Assembly: GCF_019711635.1 (NCBI RefSeq)
Contig: NZ_JAIGNT010000008.1
Coordinates: 1-64,000 of the forward strand
Reading direction: 5' to 3'
DNA: 64,000 bases
DNA from: Qipengyuania huizhouensis
GTDB lineage: Bacteria > Pseudomonadota > Alphaproteobacteria > Sphingomonadales > Sphingomonadaceae
In this document: one piece after another, positions 7,293 to 16,259 of the stretch
Layout: each line of letters opens with the position of its first letter
Position numbering within the stretch: the first letter of the stretch is position 1
The notes under the pieces: model-generated
What the model saw: the letters and a program-made list of their open reading frames with translations, nothing else
Told to the model about the DNA's origin: nothing
The model's database searches: none
Program-made: the position numbers and the translations under genes

Positions 7293-9149
7293 ATGCCACA
7301 TTACAGATCACGCACTACTACCCACGGCCGCAACATGGCCGGCGCGCGCGGATTGTGGCGTGCCACGGGCATGAAGGACGAGGATTTCGGCAAGCCGATC
7401 ATCGCGGTGGTCAACAGTTTCACCCAGTTCGTGCCAGGCCATGTTCACCTGAAGGACCTCGGACAGCTGGTCGCGCGCGAGATCGAGGCAGCGGGTGGTG
7501 TGGCCAAGGAGTTCAACACCATCGCGGTGGATGACGGCATCGCTATGGGACATGACGGCATGCTCTATTCTCTGCCCAGCCGCGATCTGATCGCCGATAG
7601 CGTCGAATATATGGTCAATGCCCACTGCGCCGACGCCATGGTCTGCATCTCCAATTGTGACAAGATTACCCCAGGCATGCTGATGGCGAGCCTGCGCATC
7701 AACATTCCCACGGTTTTCGTCAGCGGCGGACCGATGGAAGCGGGCAAGGTCGTGGTGAAGGGAAAGGAGGTCGCGCTGGACCTGGTGGATGCCATGGTCG
7801 CTGCTGCCGACGAAAGCTACACGGACGACGAAGTGACCGCCATCGAGCGCTCTGCTTGCCCGACCTGCGGCAGTTGCTCCGGCATGTTCACTGCCAACTC
7901 GATGAACTGCCTGACCGAAGCGCTGGGACTTTCACTGCCGGGCAATGGTTCGACGCTCGCCACCCATGCAGACCGCAGAGGCCTGTTCGAGCGTGCAGGG
8001 CGCCTGATCGTCACTCTGGCCCGGCGGTATTACGAAGAGAACGAGGGAAGTGTCTTGCCCCGTTCGATCGCGACTTTCGAAGCCTTCGAGAATGCGATGA
8101 GCCTCGATATCGCGATGGGAGGTTCTACAAACACGGTACTGCACCTTCTCGCTGCGGCGCATGAGGCAGGCGTCGATTTCACGATGGCGGATATCGACCG
8201 GCTGAGCCGGAAGGTGCCGTGCCTTTCCAAGGTCGCTCCCGCCAAGAGCGATGTGCATATGGAAGACGTCCACCGAGCGGGCGGTATCATGGCTATCCTC
8301 GGCGAGTTGGAAAGGGCGGGGCTGCTCCATACGGCGTTGCCGACTGTGCACAGCCCGACGCTGGGAGACGCGCTGGACGATTGGGATATTGGCCGCACCC
8401 GAAACAACAAGGTCCGCGAATTCTATTCCGCTGCGCCCGGCGGTGTGCCCACGCAGACAGCCTTCAGCCAGTCGGCGCGTTGGGAAAGCCTCGATGTCGA
8501 TCGTGAGAACGGGGTGATCCGCAATGCCGAGAATGCCTTCAGCAAAGACGGCGGTCTTGCGGTTCTTTATGGCAATATCGCCCGCGACGGCTGTATCGTA
8601 AAGACGGCAGGGGTAGATGAAAGCATCCTTACTTTCTCCGGTCCGGCCAAGGTCTTTGAAAGTCAGGATGACGCCGTCACTGCCATCCTGACTGGTCAGG
8701 TGATCGAAGGCGATGTGGTGGTCATACGCTACGAAGGACCACGTGGCGGGCCTGGGATGCAGGAAATGCTCTATCCGACGAGCTATCTCAAATCGAAGGG
8801 GCTGGGAGCGGCCTGTGCGCTGTTGACGGACGGGCGGTTCTCCGGTGGCACTTCCGGCCTGTCTATCGGCCATGTCTCACCCGAAGCGGCCGAAGGCGGG
8901 GAGATCGGCCTGGTCCAGAATGGCGACATCATCGAGATATCTATTCCCGAACGCACTATCAATCTCGCGGTCAGTGACGAGGTGCTTGCAGAACGTCGCG
9001 CCGATATGGATGCAAGGGGCAAGAATGGCTGGTCCCCGGCGGCACCCCGACAGCGCAAGATAAGCCAGGCACTCGAAGCTTATGCCGCGATGACCACCTC
9101 CGCAGCTCGCGGCGCGGTCAGGGATGTTTCACAGCTGAAACGCCGCTAA
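7293..9149 (+). CDS. ilvD: Dihydroxy-acid dehydratase IlvD
   Basis: A 618-residue enzyme that dehydrates 2,3-dihydroxy-3-methylbutanoate and its methylpentanoate homologue in valine/isoleucine synthesis. Cluster cysteines are seen in CISNCDK near residues 118-124 and [11 protein letters not shown] near 189-199. The magnesium and substrate loops MAMGGST-type (IAMGGSTNT) and [10 protein letters not shown] are intact. Length matches the long (about 610-620 residue) IlvD type. GAGAGG lies 7 bases before the ATG. No transcription-attenuation leader peptide with clustered Ile, Leu or Val codons was seen in the 100 bases upstream. It stands alone from other ilv genes. Confidence 0.97.
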   Translation: MPHYRSRTTTHGRNMAGARGLWRATGMKDEDFGKPIIAVVNSFTQFVPGHVHLKDLGQLVAREIEAAGGVAKEFNTIAVDDGIAMGHDGMLYSLPSRDLIADSVEYMVNAHCADAMVCISNCDKITPGMLMASLRINIPTVFVSGGPMEAGKVVVKGKEVALDLVDAMVAAADESYTDDEVTAIERSACPTCGSCSGMFTANSMNCLTEALGLSLPGNGSTLATHADRRGLFERAGRLIVTLARRYYEENEGSVLPRSIATFEAFENAMSLDIAMGGSTNTVLHLLAAAHEAGVDFTMADIDRLSRKVPCLSKVAPAKSDVHMEDVHRAGGIMAILGELERAGLLHTALPTVHSPTLGDALDDWDIGRTRNNKVREFYSAAPGGVPTQTAFSQSARWESLDVDRENGVIRNAENAFSKDGGLAVLYGNIARDGCIVKTAGVDESILTFSGPAKVFESQDDAVTAILTGQVIEGDVVVIRYEGPRGGPGMQEMLYPTSYLKSKGLGAACALLTDGRFSGGTSGLSIGHVSPEAAEGGEIGLVQNGDIIEISIPERTINLAVSDEVLAERRADMDARGKNGWSPAAPRQRKISQALEAYAAMTTSAARGAVRDVSQLKRR

Positions 9150-9187
9150 GCCTTGCTAGGAACAGCGCGGCGTGGCAGCCGCTTGGT

Positions 9188-10597
9188 ATGCCAGCTGAGT
9201 TGATAAAGCCTGCCACTTGCGCGGTTCTTACCGTTGACCAGATGCGCGCCGCCGAACGTGCAGCGATGGAAGCCGGGACTTCCGAATGGGAACTGATGCA
9301 GCTTGCTGGCGAGGGTGCTGGCCGCTGGATAGCTCGTATAGCCGCGGGGAGATCCGTTTGCGTCCTTTGCGGACCGGGTAACAATGGCGGGGATGGTTAT
9401 GTAATTGCCGAACATTTGCGGCGGCTCGGCAGCTCTGTACAGGTGGTAGCCCCCAAGCCGCCGGGGACCGAAACGGCGAATAGGGCGCGAGAATATTATT
9501 CGGGGAAGATTGAGAGCGGCGCACTCCCGATCTGCCAGGTCTATATAGACTGTTTGTTCGGCTATGGACTGACGCGGGAGGTCGAGGGGAACTTTGCCAC
9601 GCTACTGCGGCAGCTCGGTGAAGCAAGCGGGTATAAAATCGCCATCGATATCCCGAGCAGCATTGCCAGCGACACTGGCGAGCAGCTCGGGCCGGGGGTG
9701 CATTATGACCTGACCATTGCCCTCGGTGCATGGAAGCGGGCGCATTTCATCATGCCGGCCATGGCCTCCATGGGACAGAAAAGGCTCGTCGATATCGGCC
9801 TCGACTTTCCCGGCGGCTTGCCGCGTCTGAGCGCGCCGCCGCGGATAGATCCACCCGCCCCGGATGCTCACAAATATCGCCGCGGCCTGTTGGCCATTGT
9901 CGCGGGCGAAATGCCGGGCGCTTCCCTTCTGGCAGCGCAGGCCGCGCTGCGCAGCGGTGCGGGCTACGTCAAGCTGCTGAGCGATCGCTCCCATCCCGAT
10001 GTGCCTGCCGAACTGGTGGTCGACGATGGGGCACTGCCCAAGGCGCTGGGGGACGAGCGGATCGGGGCGTTGCTGATCGGCCCCGGCCTTGGAAGAAATT
10101 CCGCCGCGCGGGAAAGGCTTTCGTCGGCTTTCGCGGCGAAGCGTCCGATGGTCCTTGATGCGGATGCGTTGCACATGCTCGGTCTGTCGATGCTAACCGG
10201 CATCGACACCTCCAATATTGCCGTCACGCCCCATGAGGGGGAGCTGGCGCAGTTGTGCGAGGCTTTCGGGATCGATGTGGAAGGAAAGATCGCCAGGGCC
10301 GAGGCTCTGAACGCACAGACAGGGATGGCCGTGCTCGCCAAGGGCCCGGATACTGTTCTCGCTGGACAGTGGGAGACCCGCTTTTTCGAATGTGGGTCCG
10401 CTTGGCTTTCAACAGCCGGGACCGGCGACGTGCTCGCGGGAATTTCGGCCTCGCGGCTTGCAGTACACGGGGATGCAGCTCGTGCGCTCGAAGAGGCCGT
10501 CTGGCTGCATCACGAGGCGGCCCGCATAGCGGGCGCAGCCTTTACTGCGGGCGATCTTGCCCGTGCGGTCAAGCCGGCGCTGGAGGCTTTCCTGTGA
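9188..10597 (+). CDS. Bifunctional NAD(P)H-hydrate epimerase/dehydratase
   Basis: A 469-residue two-domain metabolite-repair enzyme. The N-terminal YjeF_N (NnrE) domain, about residues 10-205, epimerises NAD(P)HX; its signature CGPGNNGGDGYVIAEHL is near residues 60-76. The C-terminal NnrD domain, about 220-469, is an ADP-dependent dehydratase of ribokinase fold with the LIGPGLG loop near 296 and STAGTGDVLAG near 408-418. Both active centres look intact, so both activities are predicted, in the cytoplasm. The next gene starts with GTG inside the stop region (GTGA overlap), so the two are co-translated. Confidence 0.95.
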   Translation: MPAELIKPATCAVLTVDQMRAAERAAMEAGTSEWELMQLAGEGAGRWIARIAAGRSVCVLCGPGNNGGDGYVIAEHLRRLGSSVQVVAPKPPGTETANRAREYYSGKIESGALPICQVYIDCLFGYGLTREVEGNFATLLRQLGEASGYKIAIDIPSSIASDTGEQLGPGVHYDLTIALGAWKRAHFIMPAMASMGQKRLVDIGLDFPGGLPRLSAPPRIDPPAPDAHKYRRGLLAIVAGEMPGASLLAAQAALRSGAGYVKLLSDRSHPDVPAELVVDDGALPKALGDERIGALLIGPGLGRNSAARERLSSAFAAKRPMVLDADALHMLGLSMLTGIDTSNIAVTPHEGELAQLCEAFGIDVEGKIARAEALNAQTGMAVLAKGPDTVLAGQWETRFFECGSAWLSTAGTGDVLAGISASRLAVHGDAARALEEAVWLHHEAARIAGAAFTAGDLARAVKPALEAFL

Positions 10598-11784
10598 GCG
10601 AAGAGATCACGCGAATTGCCGCCAAGGGCGATGGGGTGACCGCAACCGGGCGGCATGTTGCAGGCGCGATCACCGGTGATGTTGTTTCGGAAGACGGCAC
10701 CATCATCCCCGGACCGCATCATGTCGATCCGCCCTGTCGCCACTTCGGGACCTGTGGCGGCTGCCAGATCCAGCAGGCCGACGAAGCGGCCTTGCGGCAA
10801 TTTGTTACCGAACGGGTCGGTTTTGCGGCAGAATCTCAGGACATTCAGGTCGGGCAGCTCCTGCCCACGCATCTTTCGCCACCGCGGACCAGGCGGCGTG
10901 CGACGCTTCACGGGCTCAAGGCGGGAAAGGCTGCCGTGCTCGGCTTCCGGGAAGGGCGGAGCAATCGCATCGTCGATATGCGCGAATGCCACATACTGGC
11001 GCCGGAACTTTTCGCGCTCGTTGCTCCTTTGCGGAAGCTGATCGCCGATCATGCAGGTAGGCAGCCCATCGATATTGGCCTGACGCTGGCCGATCAGGGG
11101 GTCGACTGCTTCCTCAAGAATTTCGCTGCTGAAGGGCTGGCGGCCACCGAGGCGTTGCTCGAATTTGCCGGCACTCACGGGCTTGCAAGGCTCGCGTTCG
11201 ACCAGGGCTATGGCGCGGAAACGGTGTGGGAGCCGGAACCCGTTACCATTTCCCTGGGCGGTGTTCCCGTGGGCTTGCCGCATAATTCCTTCCTCCAGCC
11301 GACGCGTGACGGGGATGCACTGCTTGTGAGCGATACTCTGGACTTCGTCGCGGGAGCCAGGACCGTTGCCGACCTTTTCTCCGGTCTTGGCACCTTCGCA
11401 TTTGCGCTTGCCGGTCCTACCAAAGTGCTGGCGGTGGAAGCGGCGCGCGACGCGTTCCTGGCCTGCAAGGGTGCTGCCAATGGTCATGGGGTGCCCGTTC
11501 ATGCCATGCACCGCGACCTGTTCCGCAATCCGCTGACCGCCGAGGAGATCGGCCGTTTCGGAGCGGTGGTGCTGGATCCTCCACGCGCGGGCGCGCGGGA
11601 ACAGGTCGCGCAGATTGCAGCCAGCGAGGCTAAGCGAGTTGCCTATGTAAGTTGCAACCCGTCCAGTTGGGCCAAGGATGCGAAGGCGCTGGTAGAGGCC
11701 GGTTTCCGACTGGAGAAGCTTCGCCCGGTGGGCCAGTTCCGCTGGTCGACCCATGTCGAACTGACCAGCTATTTTACTCGGTAA
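10594..11784 (+). CDS. 23S rRNA uracil-C5 methyltransferase (RlmD/RumA family)
   Basis: A 396-residue SAM-dependent RNA methyltransferase of the TrmA/RlmC/RlmD family. Iron-sulfur ligands C48, C54 and C57 (CRHFGTCGGC) and a fourth Cys in the ECHIL segment near 132 are present. The C-terminal Rossmann domain has DLFSGLGTFAFALA, the DPPRAGA motif and the catalytic-Cys loop VSCNPSS. The short TRAM domain usual at the N-terminus is only partly recognisable (about residues 1-40). Which uridine is methylated cannot be read from sequence; U1939 of 23S rRNA is the default for this type. GTG start overlaps the previous stop; the frame is open upstream but only as a shadow. Confidence 0.88.
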   Translation: MSEEITRIAAKGDGVTATGRHVAGAITGDVVSEDGTIIPGPHHVDPPCRHFGTCGGCQIQQADEAALRQFVTERVGFAAESQDIQVGQLLPTHLSPPRTRRRATLHGLKAGKAAVLGFREGRSNRIVDMRECHILAPELFALVAPLRKLIADHAGRQPIDIGLTLADQGVDCFLKNFAAEGLAATEALLEFAGTHGLARLAFDQGYGAETVWEPEPVTISLGGVPVGLPHNSFLQPTRDGDALLVSDTLDFVAGARTVADLFSGLGTFAFALAGPTKVLAVEAARDAFLACKGAANGHGVPVHAMHRDLFRNPLTAEEIGRFGAVVLDPPRAGAREQVAQIAASEAKRVAYVSCNPSSWAKDAKALVEAGFRLEKLRPVGQFRWSTHVELTSYFTR

Positions 11785-11787
11785 GGG

Positions 11788-12090
11788 TCAGCCCTCGATG
11801 CACTTCGCTTCGGCAAAGGCGAGCAGCCCGCCGTAGGTATCCAGCATTTCGGCATCGACGTCCTCGTCTTCGATCACGATGCCGAGGCGATCTTCCATTT
11901 CGGTGAACAGCGTGGCGACGGCCATGGAATCCAGCTCGGGCAGATGTCCGAACAGTCCGGTGTCGTTGTCGAACCCCTCGACCCGCTGCGCATCGAGCGA
12001 CAGAACGTCGACCAGGATGGCGCGCAACTTCTCGTCGATCTCGCGGCGGCTCGGGCCGATCGGTCCTGCGGTGGCGGTCTGGCCGGTCAT
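11788..12090 (-). CDS. Acyl carrier protein, exosortase-A-locus type
   Basis: A 100-residue acyl carrier protein-like gene. The phosphopantetheine attachment site is Ser55 in FGHLPELDSMAV, within an acidic four-helix bundle typical of carrier proteins. It lies divergently next to an AMP ligase and a PLP decarboxylase that are both of the exosortase-A-associated kind, so it probably carries an acyl or aminoacyl group loaded by that ligase. The start is uncertain: the ATG at 12090 lacks a good ribosome site, while a TTG at 12096 has AGGG 8 bases upstream. Convergent with the methyltransferase, leaving a 3-base gap. Confidence 0.85.
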   Translation of the reverse strand: MTGQTATAGPIGPSRREIDEKLRAILVDVLSLDAQRVEGFDNDTGLFGHLPELDSMAVATLFTEMEDRLGIVIEDEDVDAEMLDTYGGLLAFAEAKCIEG

Positions 12091-12191
12091 GCTCAATCTG
12101 TGAACCCTGCTGCTGAAAGGGCTTGCCCTTAGCTGCGCACCTACTGTCGCGCAAGAATGGGGTTCGCAAGGTGCTCTTGCACTATGGTGTC

Positions 12192-12209
12192 TATCGCGTG
12201 ATAGCGATA
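12192..12209. promoter_or_regulatory. Inverted repeat in the ACP/ligase divergent promoter region
   Basis: TATCGC (12192-12197) and GCGATA (12204-12209) flank a 6-base spacer and end only 4 bases before the ligase ATG. The overlapping CTATC-GCGT-GATAG hairpin (12191-12204) uses the same bases. An operator or an RNA hairpin hiding the start codon would both fit. The 120-base gap must hold promoters for both divergent genes, but no convincing -35/-10 pair was identified. Confidence 0.3.
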
Positions 12210-12213
12210 CGTG

Positions 12214-13740
12214 ATGTCCTTATCCAACGCCACGCCCCTTGATCCGGTGCCGCACCCGCTGGACCACATTGCTGAGCGGGGAGAATCCGACAGGCCGGCA
12301 CTGATCCTGAAAGACCGCACGCTGAACCACGGCGAACTGGCAGGAAGGGTTGCGCTTCTTGCCGGGTGGCTCGGCACCAGGCTGGCGGAGGGCAACCGTG
12401 TTGCCAGTTGGGCAGCGAAAGGCGAGCTAACCTGCCTACTGCCGCTTGCTGCTGCGCGGGCGGGAATGGTGCACGTTCCGATCAATCCGCTGCTCAAGCG
12501 GGCGCAGGTCGCCCATATCTTGGCGGACAGCGGAGCAAACTTACTGATTGCGACAGATTCGCGCATCAACTCTCTGGAAGAAGGCGACATTTCAGATAGC
12601 TGCGCCACAGTTGAAGAGGCATCTGCATGGCATGAGGCAGAGCGTACTGGCGTCAGTCAGCCGCCTTCCGGGCGCGATCCGCAAGAACTCGCCGCAATCC
12701 TCTACACCAGCGGATCGACCGGCAAGCCCAAGGGCGTGATGCTGAGCCATGCCAACATGTGGCTGGGGGCAGTGTCGGTGGCACACTACCTCGGGCTGGT
12801 GAATGACGATGTGACGCTGGCCGTGTTGCCGCTGAGTTTCGACTATGGACAGAGCCAGCTGTTATCGACCTGGTATGCCGGTGGAAGCGTGGTCCCGCTA
12901 GACTACCTTTTTCCCCGGGACGTGGCGAAGGCGTGCGCAAGATTCGGGGTGACGACACTGGCCGCAGTTCCGCCGCTATGGGTACAACTGATAGAAGCGG
13001 ATTGGCCCAAATCAGCGGTGACGTCCTTGCGCCGCGTAACCAATAGCGGCGGTGCGCTGACGGTAGAATTGATCGCAGAAATGCGCTCCATCTTCCCGGA
13101 AACGAATATTTTTCCAATGTATGGCCTGACAGAAGCTTTTCGCTCGACCTTCCTCGATCCCAGCCTTGTTGAGGCGAACCCGACTTCGATGGGCAAGGCC
13201 ATCCCCTTCGCCGAAATTCTCGTCGTGAACGACGAAGGGGCCCTGTGCGAACCGGGAGAAGAGGGGGAACTGGTTCATTGCGGCCCATTGGTTGCTCAAG
13301 GATATTGGAGTGATGCCGAACGGACGGCAGAGCGCTTCAAGCCGGCCCCTTCGGAATCGCGATACGGGGGAACCGCCGTCTGGTCTGGGGATCGGGTAAA
13401 GATGGACGAGGACGGCCTGCTCTATTTCGTTGGCCGGCGAGATGCGATGATCAAGAGCTCGGGCAACCGGATCAGTCCGCAGGAAATCGAAAGCGTTGCT
13501 TTGGCAACAGGACTTGTCAGCGAAGCGGTTGCGCTGGGCCTGGCCGACGAAAAGCTTGGACAATCGATCCATCTGGTGGTGCGCGGGAATGATGAAGGTT
13601 CGGACGAATTGAAGAAGCAGTTGGCGCGCGAACTCCCCAATTTCATGCAGCCTCAGGTCATCCACTGGCGTGAGGCCATGCCTTTGAACCCCAATGGCAA
13701 AATCGATCGGACTGCACTTGTCAGGGAGCTCGAAACATGA
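12214..13740 (+). CDS. AMP-forming acyl-CoA/ACP ligase, exosortase-A-associated
   Basis: A 508-residue ANL-superfamily adenylating enzyme that would activate a carboxylate as acyl-AMP and load it on CoA or the adjacent carrier protein. Core motifs are intact: AILYTSGSTGKPKGVMLSH near residues 166-184, MYGLTEAFRST, GDRVKMDEDGLLYFVGR, and the C-terminal catalytic Lys in NPNGKIDR. The neighbourhood (carrier protein, ODC-like decarboxylase, GspA-type ATPase) is the one known from PEP-CTERM/exosortase-A polysaccharide loci. The substrate is unknown. I took the ATG at 12214; a GTG lies directly before it at 12211. The stop overlaps the next start (ATGA). Confidence 0.88.
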   Translation: MSLSNATPLDPVPHPLDHIAERGESDRPALILKDRTLNHGELAGRVALLAGWLGTRLAEGNRVASWAAKGELTCLLPLAAARAGMVHVPINPLLKRAQVAHILADSGANLLIATDSRINSLEEGDISDSCATVEEASAWHEAERTGVSQPPSGRDPQELAAILYTSGSTGKPKGVMLSHANMWLGAVSVAHYLGLVNDDVTLAVLPLSFDYGQSQLLSTWYAGGSVVPLDYLFPRDVAKACARFGVTTLAAVPPLWVQLIEADWPKSAVTSLRRVTNSGGALTVELIAEMRSIFPETNIFPMYGLTEAFRSTFLDPSLVEANPTSMGKAIPFAEILVVNDEGALCEPGEEGELVHCGPLVAQGYWSDAERTAERFKPAPSESRYGGTAVWSGDRVKMDEDGLLYFVGRRDAMIKSSGNRISPQEIESVALATGLVSEAVALGLADEKLGQSIHLVVRGNDEGSDELKKQLARELPNFMQPQVIHWREAMPLNPNGKIDRTALVRELET

Positions 13741-14963
13741 AGCCGCTCGGTCCAGTTCCTGAAGGCTTCGAAACAGTCGATGGCGAGCTGGGCGTTTCGG
13801 GGCAGAAGGCGAGCAAACTGGTCGACATGGCCGGCAGAACCCCGCTTTTCGCTTATTCCCGCTCGATGATCAGCGATCGCGTGGCGAGCCTGCGCGAAGT
13901 AATGCCCGAGCGTTTGCGGATAAATTATGCGATCAAGGCGAACAGTTTCCCGCCGTTGCTGGAGCATGTGGCGGATCTGGTCGATGGACTCGACATCGCC
14001 TCGGGCGGCGAACTGGAGATGGTCAGGGCGGCAGGAGTAAGTGGCGAACGCGTGAGTTTCGCAGGACCGGGCAAGCGCGACGAAGAACTTGAAGCCGCGA
14101 TTTCTGCCTGTGTCACGCTCAACCTCGAGAGCGAGAACGAGGCACGCCGCGCACTCGCCATCGGAGAGAAGCTAGGCATAGCGCCGCGGCTCGCCATCCG
14201 CGTGAATCCCGACTTCGAGCTCAAGGGATCGGGCATGAAGATGGGCGGCGGAGCAAAGCCTTTCGGAGTGGATGCCGACCGGGTTCCCGCTCTTGCGCGA
14301 GAGATTGTCGCCGCAAACTGCGTGTGGCGGGGGTTGCATATCTTCACCGGGAGCCAGGCACTGGATGCCGATGCGGTGATCGAGACACAGGCGAACACGC
14401 TAGACCTGGCCCACCGGATTGCCGGCGAAGCGGGACTTGATCTACCCAAGCTCAATATGGGAGGCGGCTTCGGCATTCCCTATTTCCACGGCGACACACC
14501 GCTGGATATCACCCGCGTCGGTGAGGCGCTGGCTGAGCGGTTCGCAAGCCTTCCGGAAACACTGGCCGGGGCGGAACTCTATATCGAACTCGGCCGCTAT
14601 ATCGTGGGCGAGGTGGGTGTTTACCTGACCCGGATTGTCGACCGGAAGCAAAGCCATGGCGAGACCTATCTGATCACCGATGGCGGATTGCATCACCAGC
14701 TTGCGGCTTCCGGAAATTTCGGCACGGTGGTCCGGCGCAACTATCCGCTTGCGATAGCATCGCGTTTCGGCGCCGAACCGGTCGAAGTCGTCAATGTCGT
14801 GGGATGCCTGTGTACTCCGCTGGACCGGCTTGCCGACAAAGCGCACCTGCCTCGCGCAGAAATAGGCGATATCGTCGCCGTGTTCTGCGCGGGAGCTTAC
14901 GGCGCCAGCGCGTCTCCCTCCGCCTTCCTCGGGCAGGGACCTGCTGCGGAAATGCTGGTATAG
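13737..14963 (+). CDS. PLP-dependent decarboxylase, exosortase-A-associated
   Basis: A 408-residue alanine-racemase-fold decarboxylase of the ornithine/diaminopimelate decarboxylase family. The PLP-binding Lys is in NYAIKANSFPP near residue 65, the phosphate-binding glycine loop is MGGGFGIPYF near 240-249, and the substrate-side Cys is in VVGCLCTPLDRL near 356. It would act on an amino acid, perhaps while tethered to the carrier protein encoded next door, supplying an amino-alkyl group for a surface polymer; that step is inference from gene order. Translationally coupled to the ligase by 4 bases; 87 bases separate it from the ATPase. Confidence 0.88.
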   Translation: MKPLGPVPEGFETVDGELGVSGQKASKLVDMAGRTPLFAYSRSMISDRVASLREVMPERLRINYAIKANSFPPLLEHVADLVDGLDIASGGELEMVRAAGVSGERVSFAGPGKRDEELEAAISACVTLNLESENEARRALAIGEKLGIAPRLAIRVNPDFELKGSGMKMGGGAKPFGVDADRVPALAREIVAANCVWRGLHIFTGSQALDADAVIETQANTLDLAHRIAGEAGLDLPKLNMGGGFGIPYFHGDTPLDITRVGEALAERFASLPETLAGAELYIELGRYIVGEVGVYLTRIVDRKQSHGETYLITDGGLHHQLAASGNFGTVVRRNYPLAIASRFGAEPVEVVNVVGCLCTPLDRLADKAHLPRAEIGDIVAVFCAGAYGASASPSAFLGQGPAAEMLV

Positions 14964-15050
14964 GACCCGCTATAAACACTTTAACCATATTTGAGGGGTA
15001 AGGGTCGCACAGGCGCCCGCGCGGCAGGATCAGGACCACAAGAGCGACAT

Positions 15051-16259
15051 ATGTACGAGGATTTTTACGGTTTCAGCGAGCGGCCTTTCCAGCTCACGCC
15101 GGATCCCTCGTTCTATTTCGAAAGCGTGACGCACAAGAAGGCGCTCAGCTATCTCGGCTATGGCCTGGCCCAGGGTGAAGGCTTCATCGTCATTACCGGC
15201 GAAGTTGGCGCGGGCAAATCGACGCTTGTCGGACATTTGCGAAACCGTCTCGATCGGAACAGCGTGACGGTGGGCGAAGTGGTCACCAGCGCGCTCGGCA
15301 GCGAAGAAATGATTACGATGGCCGCGCACAGCTTCGGTCTCGAGATCGACCATAGCGACAAGGCAGGCGCGCTGTCCGCCATCGAACTGTTCCTGCAGGA
15401 CGAGGCGCGGGCAGGGCGCAAGGTGCTGCTGGTCGTCGACGAGGCTCAGAACCTTACCATCGGTGCGCTCGAAGAGCTGCGCATGCTGTCGAACTTCCAT
15501 CTCGGCGCGAAGCCGCTGCTCCAGATGCTTTTGCTCGGCCAACCCGAATTCAGGCAACTTCTCGCCGAATGGGACCAGCTCGAACAACTCCGTCAGCGTG
15601 TTATTGCCTCACACCATCTCGAAGCGATGCAGCCGGGGGAGATCGAGCCTTACGTGATGCACCGGCTCGAACATGTCGGCTACAAGGTCCGGCCGCGCTT
15701 CGAAGGCGACGTCTGGAAGCGCATTCACCGCGAAAGTCGCGGAATCCCGCGCCTGATCAACCGTATCATGTCGCGCGTTCTGATGAAGGGCGCGATGCAA
15801 CAGCGCGAAATTATCGACCTGCCGCTTGTCGATACGGTGATCGACGAGATCAACGGGAAGGTGCCAGAGGAGGCTCCGATGGGAGATTATACCCCGCAGC
15901 ACAAAAAGCCTTCTTCGCGGAAGGCGGAGGAGTTCGGGACCGATTCCGGACCACCGCAAGCGCCAGAACAGCTTAATGGAGGTGAAACCTTGCCCCAATC
16001 CGAGAATTCCGCGCTCATAGACGCGCAGATCGAGGCGATCGAACAGGCATTCGCCGAACGGGATCAGGCGATCGCTTCGGTTCGCAAGGAGATTTCCAAC
16101 CTTTCGCAGCAGGCTTCGCAGTCGCCAGAAGATGGCGATACGCTTCAGCGCCTCGCGGCAATCGAGGCGCGGCTCGACGAACAGGAGCGCTCGCTGCGCC
16201 ACGTGCTGACGATGATGATCGACTATTTCGAGAACAGCGCTACGCGCAGCGCGGCCTGA
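15051..16259 (+). CDS. GspA/ExeA-like ATPase, exosortase-A-associated
   Basis: A 402-residue AAA ATPase. After the family-typical MYEDFYGFSERPFQLTPDP start come Walker A GEVGAGKST (about residues 46-54) and Walker B VLLVVDEAQNL (about 125-135), then an arginine-finger region near HRESRGIPRLINR. The C-terminal third is charged, with a predicted coiled coil (about 320-390). Relatives sit in PEP-CTERM/exosortase loci and are thought to energise export or assembly of exopolysaccharide. ATG at 15051 chosen because the conserved N-terminus starts there. Its stop abuts the zapE stop on the other strand with no base between them, so no intrinsic terminator separates the two. Confidence 0.9.
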   Translation: MYEDFYGFSERPFQLTPDPSFYFESVTHKKALSYLGYGLAQGEGFIVITGEVGAGKSTLVGHLRNRLDRNSVTVGEVVTSALGSEEMITMAAHSFGLEIDHSDKAGALSAIELFLQDEARAGRKVLLVVDEAQNLTIGALEELRMLSNFHLGAKPLLQMLLLGQPEFRQLLAEWDQLEQLRQRVIASHHLEAMQPGEIEPYVMHRLEHVGYKVRPRFEGDVWKRIHRESRGIPRLINRIMSRVLMKGAMQQREIIDLPLVDTVIDEINGKVPEEAPMGDYTPQHKKPSSRKAEEFGTDSGPPQAPEQLNGGETLPQSENSALIDAQIEAIEQAFAERDQAIASVRKEISNLSQQASQSPEDGDTLQRLAAIEARLDEQERSLRHVLTMMIDYFENSATRSAA

